Shown here in pieces: positions 36,681 through 45,312 of a stretch of 45,312 bases of DNA (the first letter of the stretch is position 1; every line of letters begins with the position of its first letter). Both the position numbers and the translations under genes were made by a program. The notes beneath the pieces were generated by a model. That model saw only the letters and a list, made by a program, of their open reading frames with translations. It was not told the origin of the DNA and ran no database searches. The stretch covers positions 1 through 45,312 of the forward strand of contig NZ_MLCN01000011.1 in the NCBI RefSeq assembly GCF_001982605.1. Direction: 5' to 3'. This DNA comes from Alkanindiges hydrocarboniclasticus. Its GTDB lineage: Bacteria; Pseudomonadota; Gammaproteobacteria; Pseudomonadales; Moraxellaceae.

Positions 36681-36924
36681 TAATACATCTAATCCGATGC
36701 CTTATTTTGCAATTATTTCCTTCAATACCTATAGTGAAAAACTTACCAATACTTTGCTGACAGTCTTTAAATGTAGTGATAAAACTATCCCATTGATTAC
36801 TTGAAATTCGGGTATAGTGAATACCTAACTGTTTCAACTTTTCCTTCAGTCGTTGGACTATAGCTATATCTCTTTTACCCCAAACATAAGTAACAATTTC
36901 TCCTGTTTTTTCAGCACACATCAC
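36680..36924 (-). pseudogene. IS1-family transposase (InsB) fragment
   Basis: The frame codes EKTGEIVTYVWGKRDIAIVQRL, then RISSNQWDSFITTFKDC and GIEGNNCKIRHRIR, the central-to-C-terminal DDE region of InsB. It is cut at both ends: upstream it runs into IS5-derived sequence, downstream it switches into the TnpB relic. Confidence 0.75.
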
Positions 36925-36949
36925 CTCTGTCGGAATGATGAATCACATT

Positions 36950-37887
36950 CTTTGGCATGCCTCGATCCTGCACTTGGCTATCAAAACTCCTTGCACTGAG
37001 TTTATCTCCTAATAATTTAATGCAGTGCATCTTAGTTTCAACCAAACTTCGCCGATGATAGCCTGACGATTTTTTCCATAGTGTCCTGCCTAAACGCTTA
37101 ACTATTCGAAGTAATTCATTTCGCTCTAGCGAGCTACTCTTTGTATCTTTCCATGGTTTCGCATTTTTTCTAGGTGGAATCACCGCATGCGCTTGCCGAT
37201 CTGCAATGACCTGACGGCATTGCTTGGTGTCATAAGCTCCATCGGTATAAACAGAGTCAATCCGCTCATCTTGTGGAATCTGATTAAGTAAATCACCAAG
37301 CACCTGTGAATTACTGACATTATTGGTTGTAAGCTGAACTGCTCGTATTTGTAGGGTTTTAGAATCTATGCCAATATGAAGTTTACGCCATTGGCGACGA
37401 TATTCAGGTCCATGTTTCTTGCGTTTCCATTCGCCCTCACCTAGAAACTTCATGCCTGTAGAGTCCATGAGTAGATGCAGCCCATCGCTACTTTTTTGGT
37501 AGCTGATTACAATATCAATATGCTTTTGTCTTCTACAAAGCGTGGTGTACGAATATCACTGATATTCGGGGCTGCTCAGCCGCAAAGTTTAATCAGACTT
37601 TGCACAAAGCCAGTAACCATACGTAAAGACAGACGGAATAAGGATTTAATCATTAAGCAGCATTGGATGGCTGCGTCGGAGTATGTTTGATTTCGCCCTT
37701 GTTTGCCTTTTGATAGAGCATACCATTGCGTAGCAGGATCAAACCAAATGGCAATATTTCCGCGACTCATGAGTGCTCGGTTATATGCGGGCCAATTGGT
37801 TGTGCGGTAGATTTTCTGTGTAGGCTTCTTCATTTGAAAATTATATCGCTGAAAAAGCCGTTACAGATAGGTTTGTGCAACAAAGCC
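36950..37887 (-). pseudogene. IS5-family (IS903-like) element, broken
   Basis: The N-terminal half starts at 37833 (MKKPTQKIYRTTNWPAYNRA...) and reads to LIKLCG near 37579, where one base is missing. The second half, from about 37545 down, reads CRRQKHIDI, GLHLLMDSTGMKFLGEGEW, YTDGAYDTKQC and ends at SFDSQV near 36980. In between is a palindromic stretch with a stop codon. The element end GGCTTTGTTGCACAAAC is at 37871-37887 (inverted); the other end is lost to the IS1 junction. Confidence 0.75.
37550..37568. repeat. Perfect 19-base palindrome in the IS5 transposase
   Basis: CGAATATCACTGATATTCG: arms of 8 with a 3-base centre. It lies where relatives code a short PDxSVPDY-like stretch and introduces a TGA in the frame of the downstream half, without changing the length as far as I can tell. 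Confidence 0.55.
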
Positions 37888-38000
37888 CTTAGTTGAAAAA
37901 AACTTTTAGATTTCATGCTCACACACCACCTAAAACAAAAAAATATCTGATTGATTTTACAGGTTTTTAATTTAAGGTTTTATTCTACCCACTCGCAATA

Positions 38001-40706
38001 TCAATGTTTAGTATCACGACTCACTAACTCATTAACTAAATATGGAGCAGTACGGCTATCTTGATTTTCTGTTATTTGTTTTGGTGTTCCTGCCACAACA
38101 ATATTCCCACCAGCATTTCCAGCACCTGGTCCCACATCAATCACCCAATCTGCTTGTGCAACGGCACGCATATCATGCTCAATCATAACCACGGTATTAC
38201 CCGCATCGACTAATCGCTGCAATTGAACTAACAATCGATCTACATCTGATGGATGCAAACCTGTAGTTGGCTCATCAAGTATATACAGTGTATTTCCACG
38301 CTGATTGCGTTGCAGCTCGGTCGCCAATTTAATACGTTGCGCTTCTCCACCAGATAGTTCAGTCGCTGGTTGCCCTAAACGTAAATAACCAAGGCCAATT
38401 TCCTTTAATAATTGTAGTGAACGAGCAATCGAGACCTCTCCATCAAAAAAATCACGTGCTTCATTGACGGTCATTCCTAATACTTCAGCAATATTATGTC
38501 CATTCCAGCGAATTTTCAGAGTGTCATCATTATATCGAGCACCATGACATGTCGGACAAGGGGCATATACACTTGGCATAAACAATAATTCTACACTGAC
38601 AAAGCCTTCACCTTCACAAGTTTCACATCGCCCTTTAGCCACATTAAACGAAAAACGTCCAGCATCATAATGAGCTTGGCGAGCTTCAGGAGTCCCAGCA
38701 AATAACTTTCTAACATGATCAAATAAACCCGTATAAGTTGCCAGATTAGAACGTGGAGTACGGCCAATTGGTTTTTGATCAACCTGTACCAGACGCTGTA
38801 TAGCCTCCACATCACCAGCCAGAGAACCCTGTGTAACCTCGGTAACCAACATTCCTTCATTTAAAGGATTATTTTCATTATTGTTTTCAGTTTCAGATTC
38901 ATTGCCTAAATATGAAAGTACTAACTCGGGTAAAACTTGAGAAACGAGACTAGATTTACCTGAACCTGAAATACCTGTAACTGCTGTAAGTACACCAAGA
39001 GGTATACGAGCATCAATATTATGCAGGTTATGTCGGTAAATATTGTTAAGTTCAAGCCAACCAGAGGGTGTACGTCCATAACTTTGAGTAACTGGGATTT
39101 TATTAAATAAATAACTTGCAGTACGTGAAGCTGAAATCTCACTTAAACCCTGAGGTACTCCACTATATAAAATATTACCACCTTGCTCTCCTGCATCTGG
39201 TCCAACATCCACTAACCATTGAGCACGACGCATGAGCTCTAAATCATGCTCTACAACAAATACGGAGTTTCCAGCGTCTCTTAATTTATCGAGAGAATCA
39301 TATAATGACTGACTATCTGAAGGATGTAATCCAGCAGACGGTTCATCCAGTACATAAACTACACCAAATAGCATAGAACTTAATTGTGTTGCTAAACGCA
39401 AACGTTGTAACTCTCCCGCTGAAAGAGTCGGTGTGGCTCTATCTAATGTTAGATAACCAAGACCTAACTGGCGTAATTGATTTAAACGCCCCACCACACC
39501 ATTTGCTAAACGCTGGGCAGCAATTTTCTTTTCATCTGAAAGTGCTGACGTACGTCTTACATCTGGAGATACAGAATGCACTGCTCTACCTGTTGTTGCT
39601 CGTTCGGATCTATCAAGTTGGGTTACTTTATTATTAGTCTTTTCTCCAGCATCATGAGCGTCGAAATTGCCAAGAACAATGGGCTCAAGCAGGCAAGTTA
39701 ACTTATCCAAAGAAAGTTGCATAAACTCACCAATATCTACTCCAGCAAAGGTAATAGATAAGGCTTCTGGTTTAAGGCGTTTACCATGACAGGAAGGGCA
39801 TATTTTTCCTTCCATAAAACGTGAAACACGTTTTTTCATCAACGTACTTTGGGTATTAGCAAAAGTATGAAGGACATAGCGACGAGCACCAGTGAAAGTG
39901 CCCATATAGCTGGGTTCTAGTTTACGTTTAAGTGCAGATTGAGTCTCAGCGGGGCTTAAACCAGCATAGACAGGAACTGTTGGGGTTTCTTCAGTAAATA
40001 AAATCCAGTCTCTATCCGATTGCGGTAAATCTTTCCATGGTCGATCAACATCATACCCTAGGGTTACTAGGATATCGCGTAAGTTTTGCCCGTGCCAAGC
40101 AGGTGGCCATGATGCGATAGCTCTCTCACGAATACTGAGTGTTGGGTCAGGAACCATTGTCGATTCTGTAACTTCATAAATGTGACCTAAACCATGACAG
40201 GTAGGACAAGCACCTTGAAGAGTGTTCGGTGAAAAGTCCTCGGCATATAACATTGGCTGATCGGCAGGATATGCACCAGCACGCGAATAAATCATTCGCA
40301 CGAGACTTGATAAAGTTGTTACACTTCCAACAGAAGAACGGGTATTACTTGCACCACGTTGTTGTTGCAATGCTACTGCTGGTGGTAGACCATCAATAGC
40401 ATCAACATCTGGTACTCCGGCCTGATCTATTAAGCGTCTTGCATAAGGTGCAACAGATTCGAAATATCTTCTTTGTGCTTCAGCAAAAATAGTTCCAAAA
40501 GCAAGTGATGATTTTCCTGAACCCGATACACCTGAGAAAACAACAAGTGCATTTCTTGGGATAGAAACATCTACATCCTTAAGGTTATGCTCACGTGCAC
40601 CTCGAACTTCAATACAATTATTAGATAAAGTAATGTTATTGTGTTCACCAAAAGAATGTATTTTCATGTTTCTACGAGCCTGTAAATTATTTTGTGTAAG
40701 TCTCAT
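38001..40706 (-). CDS. UvrA-like ABC ATPase (short, UvrA2-type)
   Basis: 901 residues. First nucleotide-binding domain: Walker A SGVSGSGKSSLAF, signature LSAGELQRLRLATQL, Walker B VLDEPSAGLHPSDSQ. Second: GISGSGKSSLVSQVLPEL, LSGGEAQRIKLATEL, ILDEPTTGLHPSDVD. Zinc Cys pairs include CPTCHGLGHIYEV, CPSCHGKRLKP and CETCEGEGFVSVELLFMPSVYAPCPTC. UvrA1 is about 940 residues; shorter paralogues (UvrA2, drug-resistance UvrA) lack part of the UvrB-binding region. The start is uncertain: ATG at 40706 is 4 bases after a transposase stop; the ATG at 40667 (MKIHSFG...) may be the native one. Probably DNA-lesion or drug-adduct related. Confidence 0.8.
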   Translation of the reverse strand: MRLTQNNLQARRNMKIHSFGEHNNITLSNNCIEVRGAREHNLKDVDVSIPRNALVVFSGVSGSGKSSLAFGTIFAEAQRRYFESVAPYARRLIDQAGVPDVDAIDGLPPAVALQQQRGASNTRSSVGSVTTLSSLVRMIYSRAGAYPADQPMLYAEDFSPNTLQGACPTCHGLGHIYEVTESTMVPDPTLSIRERAIASWPPAWHGQNLRDILVTLGYDVDRPWKDLPQSDRDWILFTEETPTVPVYAGLSPAETQSALKRKLEPSYMGTFTGARRYVLHTFANTQSTLMKKRVSRFMEGKICPSCHGKRLKPEALSITFAGVDIGEFMQLSLDKLTCLLEPIVLGNFDAHDAGEKTNNKVTQLDRSERATTGRAVHSVSPDVRRTSALSDEKKIAAQRLANGVVGRLNQLRQLGLGYLTLDRATPTLSAGELQRLRLATQLSSMLFGVVYVLDEPSAGLHPSDSQSLYDSLDKLRDAGNSVFVVEHDLELMRRAQWLVDVGPDAGEQGGNILYSGVPQGLSEISASRTASYLFNKIPVTQSYGRTPSGWLELNNIYRHNLHNIDARIPLGVLTAVTGISGSGKSSLVSQVLPELVLSYLGNESETENNNENNPLNEGMLVTEVTQGSLAGDVEAIQRLVQVDQKPIGRTPRSNLATYTGLFDHVRKLFAGTPEARQAHYDAGRFSFNVAKGRCETCEGEGFVSVELLFMPSVYAPCPTCHGARYNDDTLKIRWNGHNIAEVLGMTVNEARDFFDGEVSIARSLQLLKEIGLGYLRLGQPATELSGGEAQRIKLATELQRNQRGNTLYILDEPTTGLHPSDVDRLLVQLQRLVDAGNTVVMIEHDMRAVAQADWVIDVGPGAGNAGGNIVVAGTPKQITENQDSRTAPYLVNELVSRDTKH

Positions 40707-40709
40707 TTT

Positions 40710-41095
40710 TTATAAATGATCTTTTAATCGATCATCGAACTGAATCGTAAACCAATTCATTGCTAAACGCCAATTTTGAATTGGCATGGTCCATTTTTTA
40801 GCAGCATTTGAAGTTGCTAAATAAATGACCTTTTTCACTGAATCATCAGAAGAGAAGATCTTTCTCTTTTTAGTTGAATGGCGGATCACGCTATTCAATG
40901 ATTCAATTGCATTTGTTGTATAAATCGCATGACGTATTTCAGCAGGATAGCTAAAGATCGTTCGGATATTTTCCCAATTTGCCCGCCAGGATTCTCCAAT
41001 TTTTGGATACTGGTGATTCCATTGATCGCAGAAGATATCTAGGGACTTTAAAGCATTTTCCTCTGTACTTGCCTGATAGATCGCCTCACGACCCT
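40710..41095 (-). pseudogene. IS256-family transposase, C-terminal fragment
   Basis: The end of the frame codes IYQASTEENALKSLDIF, WRANWENIRTIFSYPAEIRHAIYTTNAIESLNSVIRH and KKWTMPIQNWRLAMNWF, ending DRLKDHL-stop, the conserved C-terminus of mutator/IS256 transposases. The N-terminal catalytic part is absent. The inverted repeat expected after the stop is missing because the uvrA-like gene begins there. Confidence 0.8.
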
Positions 41096-41455
41096 GCTCT
41101 TTTACACCTTTTAGTTTTTGCAAGGTAGCAGGGTGCCCTATCACATCAAAATTAAGGGCTTCATTGTAGACTGTGAGTTTACCGTTGTTCTCATCATTTA
41201 AAAGCATTTCATTGATTTCAAAGCGTTGACCTAAACTATTTTGGTAAGAGCGAAAAACCGAATTGTATTTGCCTTTATTGAATGCCCCCGAGTAGTCTGC
41301 CCCGATGAGTTGAAAGTTCTTGCCAAGTATGGCTGATACATCTGTTGGTACAAAGTTTAAATGCTTAACCACATTTTCAAAGCTCCCATGACGCTTTAAA
41401 GCGGCTCTGAATTGCTCGGTATTGGCAAACTCATGGGTGATTTTGCCTTTGCTAT
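41096..41455 (-). pseudogene. Fragment of an unknown gene fused to the IS256 piece
   Basis: The same open frame continues upstream of the transposase but codes unrelated sequence: HEFANTEQFRAALKRHGSF, NFVPTDVSAILGKNFQLIG, FEINEMLLNDENNGKLTVYN. It is soluble and protein-like, has no own start and is cut by the IS3 element on its other side. No family recognised; probably a plasmid or phage gene piece. Confidence 0.45.
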
Positions 41456-41473
41456 AAACGCAGGAGATTCTGC

Positions 41474-41740
41474 ATGAAAACATCACGCTTTACCGACAGC
41501 CAGATTTTATCGATCCTGAAACAAGCTGAATCAGGCACACCAGTACCAACCCTTTGCCGTGAACACGGCATGAGCTCAGCCAGTTTTTATAAATGGCGTG
41601 CTAAATTCGGCGGTATGGATGCATCACTGATGGCTCGCCTTAAAGAGCTCGAAGCAGAAAATGCCAAGCTCAAAAAGATGTATGCTGAAGAGCGGCTCAA
41701 AGCAGAAATCATTCAGGAAGCCATGGCAAAGAAGTGGTAA
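41474..41740 (+). CDS. IS3-family transposase OrfA
   Basis: 88 residues: transposase_8 HTH (SRFTDSQILSILKQAESGTPVPTLCREHGMSSASFYKWRAKFGG) and a leucine/Lys-rich coiled coil ending EIIQEAMAKKW. AGGAG precedes the ATG. It overlaps orfB by 7 bases, where -1 slippage would give the fusion transposase. The HTH sequence is typical of the IS407 group. Confidence 0.85.
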   Translation: MKTSRFTDSQILSILKQAESGTPVPTLCREHGMSSASFYKWRAKFGGMDASLMARLKELEAENAKLKKMYAEERLKAEIIQEAMAKKW

Positions 41741-42564
41741 AGCCATCTTGCCGACGTAAGATGGCGCAGCATACTGTTGCCAATCGTGCTATTAGCATTC
41801 GTCTTGCCTGTTCTGCATTTAACATCAGTGAAACCTGCTATCGGTATCAGGCAAAGCTAAAAGATGAAAATGAAATCATTGCCCATCATTTGATTGAACT
41901 GACGGAGCAACCCACTGATTGGGGCTTCGGCTTATGCTTTGATCATCTGCGCCATATTGAGCAAGAGCCTTGGAATCACAAGCGTGTATACCGTATTTAC
42001 TGTGAGTTGGCACTGAATCTACGTATTCGACCAAGACGCAGATTGAAACGACATGCACCTGAGCCATTGAAAGAACCCATCAGACCAGATCAAGTGTGGT
42101 CTTTGGATTTTATGCATGATCAACTGAGTGATGGACGGAGTTACCGCTTGTTGAACGTGATTGATGATTATCGTCGTGAGGGTTTAGCGATTGAAGCTGG
42201 GTTGTCACTGCCAGCATTACGCGTCATCCGCACACTTAACCAGTTGCTGGAGTGGCGTAATAAACCTCTTGCCATTCGTTGTCTTACGCAGCAGTGCTGC
42301 TCAGGACCTGAATTTATCAGCCATGAATTTGTTAACTGGGCAAAGCTGCATGATATTCGTATTGATTATATTCAGCCTGGCAAGCCGCAACAGAATGCGT
42401 ATATCGAGCGCTACAATCGCACGATGCGTTATAGTTGGGTGAGCAAGCATTTGTTTGATAACCTGGAACAAGTGCAAGACTATGCGACAGAATGGCTCTG
42501 GTTTTACAACCATAAACGACCACATAAAGCCAATGGAGGCAAACCACCTTTGATGGCTGCTTAA
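41734..42564 (+). CDS. IS3-family transposase OrfB lacking the second catalytic Asp
   Basis: 276 residues: RPDQVWSLDFMHDQLSDG (first Asp), then AIRC followed by LTQQCCS and GPEFISHEF, then QPGKPQQNAYIERYNRTMRY (Glu) and YNHKRPHKANGGKPP. IS407-type proteins have C-D-N-G-P-E-F here, so the catalytic Asp-Asn has been replaced by seven residues coded by a 21-base palindromic insert (42283-42303). The frame is intact but the enzyme should be inactive. Confidence 0.8.
   Translation: MVKPSCRRKMAQHTVANRAISIRLACSAFNISETCYRYQAKLKDENEIIAHHLIELTEQPTDWGFGLCFDHLRHIEQEPWNHKRVYRIYCELALNLRIRPRRRLKRHAPEPLKEPIRPDQVWSLDFMHDQLSDGRSYRLLNVIDDYRREGLAIEAGLSLPALRVIRTLNQLLEWRNKPLAIRCLTQQCCSGPEFISHEFVNWAKLHDIRIDYIQPGKPQQNAYIERYNRTMRYSWVSKHLFDNLEQVQDYATEWLWFYNHKRPHKANGGKPPLMAA
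42283..42303. repeat. Palindromic 21-base insert at the catalytic site codons
   Basis: Begins CTTACGCAG and ends CTGCTCA, containing the 13-base palindrome GCAGCAGTGCTGC (42288-42300). Replaces the six bases coding Asp-Asn. About 16 of 21 positions match the insert at 17782-17801, although the host transposases and positions differ. Confidence 0.6.
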
Positions 42565-42598
42565 CCTCTACTTTTAACTTCGGTTATTAATGGGAGGA

Positions 42599-42835
42599 TT
42601 ACCGTTCCTGACCACCCTGCCCGGTCACAGCAGTATCAGTTGCTGATAATTCTAAACTTTGCTGATCATCATGCGCTACATTTAATATTTCCTGAATATG
42701 AGATGGTACTTTATTAACCTTAAGTTCGGCTTCAATCTCAGTCGTTTGCTGCTGTTGTTGCTGTTGCAGTAGTTTTATATGGCGCTCTAGTAATTCAACT
42801 GAATGTCTACTGGTATATTCATTCTATATTCATCT
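42599..42835 (-). pseudogene. Coding remnant with Gln-rich coiled coil, cut by IS3
   Basis: The - frame codes EYTSRHSVELLERHIKLL, seven Gln, then TTEIEAELKVNKVPSHIQEI and a tail GQGGQER-stop, where the last codons CGG TAA are the IS end itself. Upstream, INKLPDE is in another frame, separated by an 11-base direct duplication (GAATATA twice). The family is not known; both ends are lost. Confidence 0.4.
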
Positions 42836-42911
42836 GGTAGTTTGTTGATAAAAATATATCAACACACCAGCCCTGAACACTAGAATGCTTTTTAAGCAAT
42901 TTTGTTATGAC

Positions 42912-43511
42912 TTAGTGAGCATTAAAAAAATCAATCCCAAAACCATTATTCCAAGCAGTCATATTGAGAAAATAGAGGATGATTAATCCCAGCATTCCAA
43001 AAAAGATTAGCCAAACAACATATTTGAATTTTAGGCGGCCTTGCTGCTTACCCTGAGCGTTCAGTTCATTTTGCTCTATACTGTCAGGCTCTACAGGCTC
43101 ATGCGGAATTAATAAGGCAACAAACTCATCAATCAAGCCATCGTTTAAGGCATAGGGATTAAATATCTCCCACTGGTGCCGACTAAAAAAATCCTGAACC
43201 TCTTGGTCATAATGCACGTATTTCATGTTCCAGTTGTTAAGGCTGGTTTCTTCAATTTCATGATAAGACAGTACAACCAGGTTAGTGTGCCTAAAATCTT
43301 TTTTTATTTTTTCATATAGTTTGTCGACCTCGGTTTTTTGGCCTTCAATACATTGGAAGAAATAACTGTTGCCATAGTACAGTACCCCATATAACTTATT
43401 ATTAAAGTTATATGCGCGCGCTTCATCCAGAATATCAATTAAGTCCTGACGGATTGTAGCGGGACTTGATATGCTGGTGCTGGCATAAGTTAAACGTGCA
43501 CAATACGGCAT
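42912..43511 (-). CDS. BLUF blue-light photoreceptor with C-terminal membrane helix
   Basis: 199 residues. The BLUF domain (1-95) has the flavin-binding Tyr9, Asn35 and Gln53 (RLTYAS, ARAYNFNN, YFFQCIEG) and the C-terminal strand NNWNMKYVH with Trp and Met. It should respond to blue light via FAD. Unlike short BLUF proteins such as BlsA of A. baumannii (about 150 residues), it continues with an acidic linker and a membrane helix (about 163-181), ending in the periplasm or membrane. Single gene, no output enzyme domain, so it likely signals by protein contact. Confidence 0.88.
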   Translation of the reverse strand: MPYCARLTYASTSISSPATIRQDLIDILDEARAYNFNNKLYGVLYYGNSYFFQCIEGQKTEVDKLYEKIKKDFRHTNLVVLSYHEIEETSLNNWNMKYVHYDQEVQDFFSRHQWEIFNPYALNDGLIDEFVALLIPHEPVEPDSIEQNELNAQGKQQGRLKFKYVVWLIFFGMLGLIILYFLNMTAWNNGFGIDFFNAH

Positions 43512-44090
43512 AGCGACAACCTAAAAATAAATGAACTGCAAACCACACAGTAAAGAAACCATGAAAATATATTTATCATTCAACTATATAAAAAAATACA
43601 CTTAACGTATGTCAGTGATCTGTACGGTTAATACAAACTCTCAAATATAAAATATATGATTTAAAGGGGCACTATAATTATGACTAGTAAAATCGCCGGT
43701 AATGCAGGAGCCGCAAAACCAATAGTTACCTTGTTTATGTCTTGAGTGGTTTTACTTTCTAAACAGTCCTGATCTAGTAATCTCTGTACCAGCTTACCGC
43801 CATCATAAATCCAGCGTTAATACTGCTTACAACCAGTGTTAATGATGTACACCTTACTCAATACGCTCAATTTTGAACTTTGCTTTAAAAGCCATAAATT
43901 ATAATGAACCGGGGACACAAGTTACACCCTTCCCATATAAATCACCTAATTGCACTACCTTAGACCTTGCATACACATCCTGAAAAACATCACCTACCAA
44001 AAGCTAACATGAATGCCTAGGGTGCTTGGCAATATCAAACCTGTATAAAGAAGATTGCTTTGAACCCCAATAACCTGTGAGGATACAACA
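43512..44090. other. Intergenic region with a possible decayed membrane-protein tail
   Basis: 579 bases. On the - strand 43661-43816 an open stretch without a start reads RWIYDGGKLVQRLLDQDCLE and ends in a hydrophobic tail AAPALPAILLVIIIVPL-stop; it may be the end of a lost gene. The rest is AT-rich with no gene. GTGAGG before 44091 serves the next gene. Confidence 0.35.
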
Positions 44091-45254
44091 ATGCGCGCTT
44101 TAACTTATCATGGTGCCAATGATGTCCGAGTTGAAAGTGTTGCTGATCCAGTCATTCAGCAACCCGACGACGTGATTTTACGCGTTACCGCTACCGCCAT
44201 TTGCGGCTCAGACTTGCATCTTTATCGCGGCAAAATTCCAGCCACCAAGGAGGGTGATATTTTTGGCCATGAATTTATGGGAATTGTTGAAGAAGTTGGC
44301 CCTGAGGTTACCAATGTTAAAAAAGGGGATCGTGTAATTATTCCTTTTGTCATCGCCTGCGGACATTGTTTTTTCTGTGAGCATGAACTTACCGCTGCCT
44401 GCGAAAATACCAACACTGGCCGTGGTGCTATTTTAAACAAAAAACAAATTCCACCGGGTGCTGCCCTGTTTGGTTTTAGCCATTTATATGGTGGCGTGCC
44501 GGGTGGGCAGGCCGAATATGTGCGCGTCCCTAAAGGCAATGTCGGGCCATTTAAGGTTCCCGGTTCCCTGCCGGATGAAAAAGTATTATTCCTCACCGAT
44601 ATTCTGCCCACAGGCTGGCAAGCAGTTCTGAATGCCCAGGTCACCAAAGGTTCCAGTCTGGCCATTTACGGGGCTGGTCCCGTAGGATTAATGGCAGCAG
44701 CCTGTGCCCGGTTACAGGGTGCCGAACAGATTTTTATGGCCGATCACAACGATTATCGCCTGCGTTATGCACAGGAAACTTATGGTGTAATTCCCGTTAA
44801 TTTTGACAAAGTAGATGCGGCCGAATTTATTATTAGTCAAACTGCTGGTCAGCGTGGGGTTGATGCGGTCATTGATGCAGTAGGGTTTGAAGCCAAAGGC
44901 AGCATGATTGAAACGATATTGACCAACCTGAAAATTGAAGGCTCTAGCGGGGCTGCGCTGCGTCAATGTATTGCAGCAGTGCGCCGTGGTGGCATTGTCA
45001 GTGTTCCAGGCGTATATGCAGGGCCGATTCACGGCTTCCTGTTTGGTGATGCCTTTGACAAGGGCCTAACCTTCAAGATGGGTCAAACGCATGTACATCG
45101 CTATCTGCCAGCGCTACTGCAACATATTGAAAACGGCGACTTAAATCCTGAAATTATTATTACCCACCGGATGAAACTCGAAGATGCGGCCGAGGGCTAC
45201 CGAATTTTTGATAAAAAGGAAGATGATTGTCGCAAAGTGATTTTAACGCCTTAA
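44091..45254 (+). CDS. Zinc-dependent alcohol dehydrogenase, formaldehyde dehydrogenase-like
   Basis: 387 residues of the MDR family. Catalytic zinc site [10 protein letters not shown] (Cys38) and [12 protein letters not shown]; structural zinc Cys cluster [15 protein letters not shown]; nucleotide-binding [19 protein letters not shown]; the long insert [24 protein letters not shown] is typical of glutathione-independent formaldehyde dehydrogenase-like proteins. The substrate could be formaldehyde or another alcohol/aldehyde. Richer in GC than its left neighbours. It ends 58 bases before the window edge. Confidence 0.85.
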   Translation: MRALTYHGANDVRVESVADPVIQQPDDVILRVTATAICGSDLHLYRGKIPATKEGDIFGHEFMGIVEEVGPEVTNVKKGDRVIIPFVIACGHCFFCEHELTAACENTNTGRGAILNKKQIPPGAALFGFSHLYGGVPGGQAEYVRVPKGNVGPFKVPGSLPDEKVLFLTDILPTGWQAVLNAQVTKGSSLAIYGAGPVGLMAAACARLQGAEQIFMADHNDYRLRYAQETYGVIPVNFDKVDAAEFIISQTAGQRGVDAVIDAVGFEAKGSMIETILTNLKIEGSSGAALRQCIAAVRRGGIVSVPGVYAGPIHGFLFGDAFDKGLTFKMGQTHVHRYLPALLQHIENGDLNPEIIITHRMKLEDAAEGYRIFDKKEDDCRKVILTP

Positions 45255-45312
45255 CGAGAGAAATAAACTGTATTAGTTCCGACTTGATCTGACACTTAAC
45301 TTGAAAAGTTGA

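Larger units (their letters stand above)
41456..42604 (+). mobile_element. IS3-family (IS407-like) element, left end missing
   Basis: Contains orfA and orfB in normal order and a right end ...GGGAGGATTACCG (42592-42604) that matches the end of the remnant at 18302. No inverted counterpart is seen on the left, where foreign coding sequence reaches to about 41455, only 18 bases before orfA. Confidence 0.7.

Noticed and set aside
41474-42564. Active IS3 transposase
   Set aside because: The second catalytic Asp of the DDE triad is replaced by the palindromic insert although the frame is open.

Overview
The window reads as an Acinetobacter-type gammaproteobacterial segment, probably chromosomal. 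The coding sequence is mostly about 40% GC, the insertion sequences are of types common in Acinetobacter, and dsbA, frmRAB, a BLUF photoreceptor gene and McrBC sit among dense IS debris. Species and replicon cannot be fixed from the sequence alone.

Layout. (1) 1-13946 is a metal-resistance island on the + strand. It holds the 3' part of copD, the copper chaperone copZ, the Cu+ P-type ATPase copA, then a heavy-metal RND operon: a His-rich membrane protein, czcC, czcB, czcA, a second His-rich protein, a HupE/UreJ-type membrane protein, a transmembrane anchor protein and an MFS exporter with a His-rich tail. (2) 13971-18302 is an IS3-rich junction. A complete IS3 element abuts a truncated gene and dsbA. 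Behind dsbA lie small decayed pieces of a different czcA and a czcD on the - strand, then a second IS3 element with a broken transposase and the 3' end of a third. (3) 18722-23838 (- strand) is a McrB/McrC type IV restriction pair whose upstream neighbours look like a phage or mobile-element remnant. (4) 23957-31551 is more GC-rich. It holds a HipA-type kinase toxin with its HipB-like partner downstream, a divergent single-pass membrane protein, and a four-gene set of exported proteins (YcfL-like lipoprotein, two large periplasmic proteins, one small one) ending in a clear terminator. This is the best candidate for an undescribed envelope system. (5) 31633-31708 is a relic of a type I-F CRISPR array, followed by two IS3 fragments joined head-to-head. 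(6) 33140-36303 (- strand) carries a small monooxygenase-family protein and the formaldehyde detoxification genes frmR, frmA and fghA, with an FrmR-type operator. (7) 36525-37887 is an IS graveyard (TnpB, IS1 and IS5 pieces). (8) 38001-40706 is a short UvrA-like protein whose start abuts an IS256 transposase fragment; an IS3 element and a decayed coding remnant follow. (9) 42912-45254 holds a BLUF photoreceptor with a membrane tail and a zinc alcohol/formaldehyde dehydrogenase.

How the genes fit together. Region 1 moves Cu+, and probably Zn/Cd/Co/Ni, out of the cell across both membranes, with His-rich domains likely acting as periplasmic metal binders. A resident czcA-czcD locus near dsbA has decayed, while an acquired czcCBA is intact next door. 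Region 6 oxidises formaldehyde via glutathione. McrBC and HipAB are defence or stress modules. Four transposase genes in the window carry short palindromic sequences that are out of place in their reading frames, three of them related to one another; this pattern is described in the findings.
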